Shown: positions 1 to 5,386 of the stretch, piece by piece
How positions within the stretch are numbered: the stretch's first letter is position 1
How the letters are laid out: each line of letters begins with the position of its first letter
Source of the DNA: Gammaproteobacteria bacterium
GTDB taxonomy: Bacteria; Pseudomonadota; Gammaproteobacteria; HK1
Length of the DNA: 6,004 bases
NCBI GenBank assembly: GCA_020444775.1
Contig: JAGRHX010000211.1
Location: 1-6,004, forward strand
Reading direction: 5' to 3'
The notes under the pieces: generated by a model
Databases searched by the model: none
Told to the model about the DNA's origin: nothing
Seen by the model: the letters and a program-made list of their open reading frames with translations, nothing else
Translations under genes and position numbers: made by a program

Positions 1-1524
1 AACATCTGGGCCAAGTTCCCACGCGCGGTACGTGACCTTGCCCTGGCCTGTGGCAAGAAGGTACGTATCGAGATGGAGGGTAAGGAGACCGAGCTCGACA
101 AGAGTCTCATCGAGTCAATCAAGGACCCGCTGACCCACATCGTGCGCAACTCGGTGGACCACGGTCTGGAGGCCCCCGAGGAACGACTGCGGGTCGGAAA
201 GCCCGAGGAGGGGGTGCTCAGACTGCGTGCCTACCACGAAGGCGGGCTGGTCAACATCGAGATCAGCGACGACGGCAAAGGTATCGATTGGGAACGGGTC
301 AGGAGCAAGGCCATCCAGAAAGGTCTCATCAGCCCCGAGCAGGGCGAGCGCCTGTCGCCCAAGGACATCACCAACCTGCTGTTCCTGCCTGGGCTGTCGA
401 CCGCGGAGAAGGTCACAAACGTCTCCGGTCGTGGCGTGGGCATGGATGTGGTGAAGACCAACATCGAGAAGGTCGGCGGCGCCATCGACATCCAGAGCAC
501 CCAGGGCAAAGGCACCACCATCAGCGTGAAGATACCGCTGACGCTCGCGATCATCCCGGCGCTGATCGTCGGCACCGCGGACGAATGCTACGCGATCCCC
601 CAGGCCAGCCTGGTGGAGCTGGTCCGATTCAGCGGTGAGGAGGCGGCTTCAGCCGTCGAGCACATCCACGGCACGCCGGTCTGCAGGCTGCGTGGCAACC
701 TGCTGCCGCTGGTGTTCCTGGCCGGTGAGCTCGAGCTCGAGCAGCCGCTCGACGGCTGGTCGGCCGCCGGTGACGACGAGGACGAGGCCGCGGTCAACGT
801 GGTGGTGTTGCAGGTCGCGGACCGGACCTTCGGTCTGGTCGTCGACCGGGTGCTGGAGACCGAGGAGATCGTGGTCAAGCCGCTCGGTGAGCAGCTCAAG
901 GACCTGCCGTGCTTTGCCGGTGCAACCATTCGTGGCGACGGCCGGGTGGCCCTGATCCTGGACATCTTGAGCCTCGCGCAGCGCGCGGGTGTCGTCTCGG
1001 AGGTCACCGAGCGACTGCTCGCCTCCTCCATCGAGCACGCCAGGCAGGTCGAGGGTGAACGTCGACGTCTGCTGGTATTTCGCACGCCCGACGATGGGCG
1101 CATGGCCATCAGCCTGTCCGCGGTATCAAGGCTCGAGCGCTTCCCACGCTCACAGGTCGAGCGGGTAGGTGAATACGACGTCATCCAGTATCGCGAGCAG
1201 ATCCTGCCGCTGCTGGACATCTCGGCGATGCTGCTAGAGCGTCGCAAGAGCCGACGCACGTCGGGCGCTGATACCACGCCCGCCTCCATCAGCGTGGTGG
1301 TCTACAACGACGGCGCACGCAACATCGGGCTGGTCGTCGAGGAGATCCTCGACATCGTCGACGAGCAGATCAACGTGGAGACCACCGGTGCACGTGCCGG
1401 TGTGCTCGGGTCGGCCGTGGTCTGCGGTCGCGTGACCGAGTTGCTCGACGTTCAGAGCATCGTCAAGACCGTACGTTTCTCGTTCGGTGACGACGGTGCG
1501 CCACGCGCCGCGGCGGGAGGGTGA
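1..1524 (+). CDS. cheA: Chemotaxis histidine kinase CheA, C-terminal part with two CheW-like domains (5' end outside window)
   Basis: The frame is open from base 1, so the gene begins upstream; 507 residues are visible. CheA autophosphorylates on a histidine in its P1 domain (not in the window) and passes phosphate to CheY and CheB in cytoplasmic receptor arrays. Visible residues 5-14 (KFPRAVRDLA) mark the junction between the dimerisation and ATPase domains. The ATPase shows an N-box (HIVRNSVDHG, 46-55), a G1 box (DDGKGID, 90-96), a G2 box (GRGVGMDVV, 143-151) and a G3-like GKGTT (169-173). A first CheW-like P5 domain covers about 180-335, with an acidic loop near 257-263. A second CheW-like domain covers about 354-500. 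Most CheA proteins end after one such domain. The TGA stop lies 3 bases before the cheW ATG, implying one operon. Family identity is certain; the missing N-terminal part means the number of Hpt domains is unknown. Confidence 0.97.
   Translation, partial: NIWAKFPRAVRDLALACGKKVRIEMEGKETELDKSLIESIKDPLTHIVRNSVDHGLEAPEERLRVGKPEEGVLRLRAYHEGGLVNIEISDDGKGIDWERVRSKAIQKGLISPEQGERLSPKDITNLLFLPGLSTAEKVTNVSGRGVGMDVVKTNIEKVGGAIDIQSTQGKGTTISVKIPLTLAIIPALIVGTADECYAIPQASLVELVRFSGEEAASAVEHIHGTPVCRLRGNLLPLVFLAGELELEQPLDGWSAAGDDEDEAAVNVVVLQVADRTFGLVVDRVLETEEIVVKPLGEQLKDLPCFAGATIRGDGRVALILDILSLAQRAGVVSEVTERLLASSIEHARQVEGERRRLLVFRTPDDGRMAISLSAVSRLERFPRSQVERVGEYDVIQYREQILPLLDISAMLLERRKSRRTSGADTTPASISVVVYNDGARNIGLVVEEILDIVDEQINVETTGARAGVLGSAVVCGRVTELLDVQSIVKTVRFSFGDDGAPRAAAGG
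1516..1521 (+). promoter_or_regulatory. Ribosome binding site for cheW
   Basis: GGAGGG lies 6 bases before the cheW ATG, inside the last codons of cheA. It fixes the cheW start at 1528 and shows that cheW has its own strong initiation signal although the gap to cheA is only 3 bases. Confidence 0.8.
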
Positions 1525-1527
1525 TAG

Positions 1528-1956
1528 ATGTCTGCCAAGTCCCAGTTCTGCACATTCTTCCTCAATGGTCTGTGTTTCGGGATCGAAACATCCAAGATCC
1601 AGGAGGTGATGAAATACCTGACCGTGACGCGTGTGCCGCTGGCCTCGCCGATCGTGCGAGGGCTCATCAATCTGCGCGGACAGATCGTCACCGCCGTCGA
1701 TCTGCGCAGACGCCTGGAGTTCCCGGATCGCGAGGCCGAAGCATTGCCCATGAACATCGTGCTGCGCACCGCCAACGGCGCGGTGAGCCTGCTGGTCGAT
1801 CGTATCGGCGACGTGATCGATGTGGACGAGGCGCAGTTCGAGATGCCCCCGGAGACGGTATCCGGGGTAGCGCGTGAGCTCATCAAGGGCGCCTACAAGC
1901 TACCGGACCGGCTGCTGCTGGTTCTGGACTCGGACCGGGTCATAGACCTCGCATGA
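1528..1956 (+). CDS. cheW: Chemotaxis coupling protein CheW
   Basis: This 142-residue protein is a single CheW domain, the adaptor that joins CheA to the tips of methyl-accepting receptors in the cytoplasm. The N-terminal strand pattern FFLNGLCFGIETSKIQEVM (10-28) and the hallmark GLINLRGQIVTAVDLRRRL (45-63) match the family, as does LLVDRIGDVIDV (88-99). Length is close to that of ordinary CheW proteins, and there is no extra receiver or other domain. The ATG is supported by a good Shine-Dalgarno site. It sits directly after cheA and upstream of cheY. Because the neighbouring CheA has two CheW-like domains of its own, this stand-alone CheW may compete with or complement the second domain at the receptor; that is inference. 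Confidence 0.97.
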   Translation: MSAKSQFCTFFLNGLCFGIETSKIQEVMKYLTVTRVPLASPIVRGLINLRGQIVTAVDLRRRLEFPDREAEALPMNIVLRTANGAVSLLVDRIGDVIDVDEAQFEMPPETVSGVARELIKGAYKLPDRLLLVLDSDRVIDLA

Positions 1957-1998
1957 CCGGACAGTCCTGCGAGATGCACAAGAACCAGACACCCTGTG

Positions 1999-2004
1999 AA
2001 GGAG
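1999..2004 (+). promoter_or_regulatory. Ribosome binding site for cheY
   Basis: AAGGAG sits 7 bases before the ATG at 2012 within the 55-base cheW-cheY spacer. A second in-frame ATG at 2021 would be 16 bases away, so 2012 is preferred. The spacer shows no terminator, so cheW and cheY are probably co-transcribed. Confidence 0.8.
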
Positions 2005-2011
2005 TACGTAC

Positions 2012-2389
2012 ATGCGAGCCATGGTAGTCGACGATTCAAAGGCTATGCGCCGCTATCTCACCTCCATACTCAGTGCCAATGACTTCGAGGTATCGGAGGC
2101 GGCGGACGGTCAGGATGCATTGCAGGTCCTGGCCACCATGGAACCGCCTGAGCTGGTGCTGGTCGATTGGAACATGCCGAACATGGACGGTCTGCAGCTG
2201 GTGAACGCGATCCGGGCAGACAAACGCTATCACGCGACACGGCTGATGATGGTCACCAGTGAGACCGAGACCTCCTACGTGGACCAGGCGCTTGCGGCCG
2301 GTGCCAACGAGTATGTGATGAAACCGTTCACAGAGGAGACCATCGTGGAGAAGCTGGCTCTGCTCGAACTTGCGGGAAACGGCAGATGA
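2012..2389 (+). CDS. cheY: Chemotaxis response regulator CheY
   Basis: This stand-alone receiver domain of 125 residues has no output domain. It is the diffusible CheA substrate that, once phosphorylated, acts on the flagellar switch or another motility output. The acidic pair is D7/D8, the phosphoacceptor is D52 in LVDWNMPNMDG (50-60), the switch threonine is T82, the aromatic switch residue is Y101 and the conserved lysine is K104 in VMKPF. The positions two after D52 (N54) and two after T82 (E84) are the same residues as in E. coli CheY (N59 and E89), a pairing linked to fast self-dephosphorylation. The stop overlaps the cheB start in an ATGA, so the two are likely translationally coupled. 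Output target (FliM or other) cannot be read from sequence. Confidence 0.95.
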   Translation: MRAMVVDDSKAMRRYLTSILSANDFEVSEAADGQDALQVLATMEPPELVLVDWNMPNMDGLQLVNAIRADKRYHATRLMMVTSETETSYVDQALAAGANEYVMKPFTEETIVEKLALLELAGNGR

Positions 2390-3687
2390 ACGCAATCCGG
2401 GTCCTGGTGGTCGACGACAGCGCCGTCATCAGAAACATCATGGTCAAGTTTCTCGGTGCCGAGACCGGTATCGAAGTGGTCGGCACGGCGTCAAACGGAC
2501 AGCAGGCCCTGGAGCAGATCGGCAGACTCAGCCCGGACATCGTCACCCTGGATGTGGAGATGCCGGTGATGAACGGTCTGGACGCTGTAGCCGAGATCCG
2601 CAAACGCTGGCGCGACCTGCCGGTGATCATGATGAGCACGCTGACCGCGAGTGGTTCGGACATCACCTATGAAGCACTTGCACGGGGTGCGAGCGCGTTC
2701 GTGGAGAAGCCGGCGTCCATGGGTGGCGGCGGTGCGAACCTGAAAGAGGTGCAGGCGCAGCTGGCACGGCGGATACGGGCCTTGAGTCAGTCGCGTGCCC
2801 CGGCGCGCCCGGCGGTCGACGCGAATCCCGGTGCCGCGGGTGGCATCGGTGGAGGCAGTGTCGGTGGCGCCGGCACGCTGCGCGCCCGGACGAGCCTTGG
2901 CGAGGCAACGGGACGTGTCATGACGGGTAGCCCGCGTCCCGCCACCGGGATCGGGGCGGCAGCGCGCCGGTCCGTCTCCACACATCGACCCGGCGGTGCG
3001 AACACTGCCACCGCGTCCACCTCGAGCGGCGCGAACGCCCGCTCGTCGGCGCGTGCGCCGTTCATGCGCTCTCTGGGCACACCGGTGAAGGTGGTCGTCA
3101 TCGGATCCTCCACCGGCGGACCGAACGCGCTCAACGAGCAGATCCCGATGATCCCGGCCGATTTCCACCTGCCGATCCTGATCGCCCAGCACATGCCACC
3201 CAGGTTCACCCAGCAGCTCGCCAACCAGCTGGCCTCGCGCAGCCAGATCCAGGTGGAGGAGGCGAGGAATGGTGTGGAGGTCCAGCCGGGCAAGGCCTGG
3301 ATAGCACCGGGTCAATACCACATGGTGGTGCAACGCGGTGCCCAGGGTATGGAGATTTCGACCAATCAGGATCCACCGGAGAACTTCTGCCGGCCGGCGG
3401 CGGACGTGTTGTTCCGATCGGCGGCCCAGGCATACGGCTCCGGGGTGCTGGCGGTGGTGCTGACCGGTATGGGGAAGGATGCCTGCAAGGGCTGTGAGGT
3501 CATTCGCAAGGCCGGTGGCAGTGTCATCGCCCAGGATCAGAAGACCTCGGTGGTGTGGGGGATGCCGGGCTTCGTGACCAAGGCGGGGCTTGCCAACGAC
3601 GTGTTGCCACTGGCGGAGATCATTCCGCGGGTGCTGCGTATGTGCGGCTACAAATCGAGAACAGCGATTGCGGGTAAAGCGCGATGA
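2386..3687 (+). CDS. cheB: Protein-glutamate methylesterase/deamidase CheB
   Basis: CheB removes methyl groups from receptor glutamates (and can deamidate glutamines), giving adaptation. The N-terminal receiver (about 1-125) has D10/D11, phosphoacceptor D56 in TLDVEMP, S84 and K108 in VEKP. The C-terminal esterase (about 233-425) has GSSTGG (240-245; nucleophile S242), AQHMPPRF (267-274; H269) and GMGKD (361-365; D365), matching the Ser-His-Asp triad. The expected NFCRPAADVLFRSAA block is at 333-347. The protein is 433 residues, versus about 350 in enteric CheB. The extra length is a Gly/Ala/Arg/Ser-rich linker at about 134-230. The residues after D365 read Ala-Cys where the family usually has Gly-Ala. 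Start and stop both overlap neighbours by ATGA; only a weak GGGA lies before the start. Confidence 0.96.
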   Translation: MNAIRVLVVDDSAVIRNIMVKFLGAETGIEVVGTASNGQQALEQIGRLSPDIVTLDVEMPVMNGLDAVAEIRKRWRDLPVIMMSTLTASGSDITYEALARGASAFVEKPASMGGGGANLKEVQAQLARRIRALSQSRAPARPAVDANPGAAGGIGGGSVGGAGTLRARTSLGEATGRVMTGSPRPATGIGAAARRSVSTHRPGGANTATASTSSGANARSSARAPFMRSLGTPVKVVVIGSSTGGPNALNEQIPMIPADFHLPILIAQHMPPRFTQQLANQLASRSQIQVEEARNGVEVQPGKAWIAPGQYHMVVQRGAQGMEISTNQDPPENFCRPAADVLFRSAAQAYGSGVLAVVLTGMGKDACKGCEVIRKAGGSVIAQDQKTSVVWGMPGFVTKAGLANDVLPLAEIIPRVLRMCGYKSRTAIAGKAR

Positions 3688-4493
3688 GCCTCAGAGCGAA
3701 CGATTTCAACTACGTGCGAGAGCTGGTACGCGCACAGTCTGCGAATATCCTCTCCGAAGGTCAGATGTATCTGGTCGAGAGCCGGCTATCCAGCCTGGCG
3801 CGCGCCGAGGGTCTGCGTTCACTGGATGAGTTGTTCTCGAAGCTACGCACGCCGGCCAGTCCGCTGCGAGCGAAGGTGGTCGATGCGATGACCACAAACG
3901 AGACCTCGTTCTTCCGCGACCGGCATCCGTTCGATGCATTGCGGGACAAGATCCTGCCCGGCCTTGTCGCTGGTCGGCGTAACGAGCCGATACGGATCTG
4001 GAGCGCCGCCTGCTCGAGCGGGCAGGAGCCGTACAGCATTGCGATGCTCATCAGCGAGCGCTACGGGGACTTGAAGGGTTTCGAGATCTTCGCCAGCGAC
4101 ATCTCACCGTCGATGGTCGCGCGAGCTGCCCGTGGCGAGTACAGCCAGCTCGAGGTCAATCGTGGCCTGCCAGCGAATTTCCTGCAGAAGTATTTCGTGC
4201 GCGAGGGTATGCGCTGGAAGGTCAAGGACGCTCTACGCAAGGTCATCCGATTCCGGAACATGAACCTGGTCGAGGCCTGGCCCGCGTTCCCGCCGGTCGA
4301 CGTCATCTTCATGCGTAACGTGCTCATCTATCTGGACATCGAGACCAGGCGCGAGATCCTGCGCAAGGTGCGCGGTCGTCTAAAGCCCAACGGCGTTCTG
4401 TTCCTCGGCGGTCAGGAGACCACCATGAACGTGGACAACGCATTCGAGAAGGTCGACTTCGTACGCGCTGGTTGCTTCAAGGTCCGCCGCTGA
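3684..4493 (+). CDS. cheR: Chemotaxis protein methyltransferase CheR
   Basis: CheR transfers methyl from S-adenosylmethionine to glutamates on chemoreceptors, opposing CheB. The 269-residue protein has the helical N-terminal domain (about 1-75) ending in MTTNETSFFRD (69-79). The SAM pocket follows as SAACSSGQEPYSIAM (107-121) and ASDIS (137-141). The beta-subdomain entry is RGLPANFLQKYF (160-171), and the RNVLIYLD motif is at 211-218. These are complete and in the family order. The segment between YF171 and the next conserved block is about five residues shorter than I recall for E. coli CheR, which fits the pentapeptide-independent type. The start overlaps the cheB stop by four bases and no strong ribosome site is seen, so translation probably depends on cheB. 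It is the last gene of the tightly packed block. Confidence 0.96.
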   Translation: MSLRANDFNYVRELVRAQSANILSEGQMYLVESRLSSLARAEGLRSLDELFSKLRTPASPLRAKVVDAMTTNETSFFRDRHPFDALRDKILPGLVAGRRNEPIRIWSAACSSGQEPYSIAMLISERYGDLKGFEIFASDISPSMVARAARGEYSQLEVNRGLPANFLQKYFVREGMRWKVKDALRKVIRFRNMNLVEAWPAFPPVDVIFMRNVLIYLDIETRREILRKVRGRLKPNGVLFLGGQETTMNVDNAFEKVDFVRAGCFKVRR

Positions 4494-4589
4494 CCGGGTA
4501 CGTGGATGCTGCTCCAAAGTGCACTCGAGGGCGTACGCTCGACGGATCGGGACGAGCCGCTCGGCGGGCCGCCACCGCGCCCGAGCGCA

Positions 4590-4610
4590 GAACAGCCTGG
4601 ATGGCTGTTC
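4590..4610. repeat. Perfect inverted repeat upstream of cheX
   Basis: GAACAGCC at 4590-4597 is exactly reverse-complemented by GGCTGTTC at 4603-4610, leaving a 5-base loop TGGAT. There is no T-run after it, so it is not a classic terminator. It ends 29 bases before the cheX ATG, where it could be an RNA hairpin setting cheX expression or stabilising the upstream messenger, or a DNA operator for a dimeric regulator. Function is not known. Confidence 0.65.
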
Positions 4611-4627
4611 CGATGAGACAAACCGAC

Positions 4628-4631
4628 AGGA
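4628..4631 (+). promoter_or_regulatory. Probable ribosome binding site for cheX
   Basis: AGGA lies 8 bases before the ATG at 4640. The alternative in-frame ATGs at 4601 (inside the inverted repeat) and 4613 have no purine-rich site at a usable distance, which decides the start at 4640. Confidence 0.5.
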
Positions 4632-4639
4632 TTACAACT

Positions 4640-5116
4640 ATGTCGCTCGCTGCAGAAGACATCATTGAACTCACCCAGAACGTCTGGTCCTCGATGCTGA
4701 AGATGGATCTGGCGTTCTGCGATGCGGCGCCCGATTGCGAGAGCGTTCCCGAGCCGCGCTGCACGCCCGCCTCGTGGGTGGTGAGCAGCGTAGAGATCAC
4801 CGGCGAGTGGAACGGCACGGTGTTCCTGGCCTGCACGGCCCGCTTCGCCGAACGCAGCGCCGCCACCATGTTCGATTGCGACGCGGCGGACATGGAGCCG
4901 GGTGACGTCTATGACGCGTTGGGTGAGATGGTCAACATGGTCGGTGGCAACATCAAGGCGGTGCTGCCGCCGCCCTGCCGGACGTCGCTGCCGACCGTGA
5001 TCGAGGTGCCCGAGTTCGACGTCGAGGAGTTCCAGGGCGAGCTGCGCCAGGAGCTGACCTTCGAGCACGACGGCGAACGCTTGACGGTGGCCATTCTCCA
5101 GCGCGACGCGGATTGA
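4640..5116 (+). CDS. cheX: CheX-like chemotaxis phosphatase
   Basis: This 158-residue protein looks like a single CheX/CheC-family domain. The key evidence is DALGEMVNMVGGNIK (92-106), matching the family pattern in which a glutamate and an asparagine three residues later (here E96 and N99) reach into the CheY active site to speed loss of phosphate. The preceding stretch, with VEITGEWNGTVFLACTARFAERSAATMF (51-78), fits the beta-sheet and helix that lead into the CheX motif helix. Only one E-x2-N motif is seen, as in CheX and unlike two-motif CheC. Six cysteines (27, 33, 41, 65, 80, 113) are many for a cytoplasmic protein of this size. It follows cheR after 146 bases and is probably the phosphate sink for CheY. 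The family call is firm; enzyme activity is inferred from the motif. Confidence 0.82.
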   Translation: MSLAAEDIIELTQNVWSSMLKMDLAFCDAAPDCESVPEPRCTPASWVVSSVEITGEWNGTVFLACTARFAERSAATMFDCDAADMEPGDVYDALGEMVNMVGGNIKAVLPPPCRTSLPTVIEVPEFDVEEFQGELRQELTFEHDGERLTVAILQRDAD

Positions 5117-5146
5117 GCCGGCCGTCCCGCTCATGCGCCGGTCGGC
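5117..5146 (+). terminator. Hairpin just after the cheX stop, possible terminator
   Basis: GCCGGCCG (5117-5124) pairs with CGGTCGGC (5139-5146) over 8 bp with one G-T wobble, closing a 14-base loop. It begins directly after the cheX TGA. There is no T-run behind it, so intrinsic termination is uncertain. It may instead protect the 3' end of the che transcript. Confidence 0.35.
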
Positions 5147-5208
5147 GGTCGTTGTGCCCCGAGCAATGGCCCACCCAACGAGCGTGGCGGTGAACAGCCC
5201 CTGCCCGT

Positions 5209-5252
5209 CAGCCGCCCGGTCACCGCGACCGTAGACAGCCGGTCACAGCGAC
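5209..5252. repeat. Imperfect short direct repeat
   Basis: Bases 5209-5229 (CAGCC, CCC-containing insert, GGTCACCGCGAC) are nearly repeated at 5236-5252 (CAGCC then GGTCACAGCGAC), with a four-base loss and one substitution. Only two copies are present. It may be a slippage product in GC-rich non-coding DNA or paired protein sites; neither can be shown. Confidence 0.4.
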
Positions 5253-5386
5253 AGCGCGTCGCGCCTGCCCCTTTGTACACCCATTTCCCAGTGTTGCCCG
5301 GGACAACGCCGAGCCGGGCGTGCGCGCTCGCCTCGGAGCGCCCGCCTCGTTTAACATAGGGTGCTTTACTCAACCGGGGCCGGGCA

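Larger units (their letters stand above)
4494..4639 (+). other. Intergenic spacer between cheR and cheX
   Basis: These 146 bases do not encode a recognisable peptide. They contain a perfect 8-bp inverted repeat (4590-4610), a shorter one with arms TCGAG/CTCGA (4525-4529 and 4538-4542) around an 8-base centre, and the cheX ribosome site. No T-run terminator and no convincing sigma-70 or FliA promoter were seen. The cheX frame stays open back to an ATG at 4472 inside the end of cheR, but that extension has no family features. Confidence 0.6.
5117..5386. other. Non-coding gap between cheX and coaE
   Basis: About 270 bases with no supported gene on either strand. Contents are the hairpin after cheX, an imperfect direct repeat (5209-5252), an imperfect 15-base palindrome with GTTG/CAAC arms (5293-5307) and an AT-richer patch around 5350-5370. 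That patch contains TAACAT (5352-5357), which could serve as a -10 element for coaE, but no matching -35 box is visible 16-18 bases upstream. The gap marks the change from the chemotaxis cluster to a housekeeping gene. Confidence 0.5.

Noticed and set aside
588..1289. 233-codon minus-strand open frame inside cheA
   Set aside because: The product is Ser/Thr/Arg-rich without domains and lies opposite the CheA P5 domains.
2491..3333. 280-codon open frame on the minus strand inside cheB
   Set aside because: It lies opposite the certain cheB, reads as Arg/His/Gly-rich low-complexity protein and shows no family motif. It is a shadow of GC-rich codon use.
4511..4545. Possible FliA (sigma-28) promoter before cheX, from a CAAAGT at 4515
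   Set aside because: No GCCGATAA-like element follows at the required spacing.
4472..4639. 56-residue N-terminal extension of cheX beginning inside cheR
   Set aside because: The extension is Arg/Ala-rich, has no CheX features, and the ATG at 4640 has the best-placed ribosome site.
4412..5134. 240-codon minus-strand open frame opposite cheX and the end of cheR
   Set aside because: No recognisable motif; the plus-strand CheX reading has the E-x2-N signature and a ribosome site.
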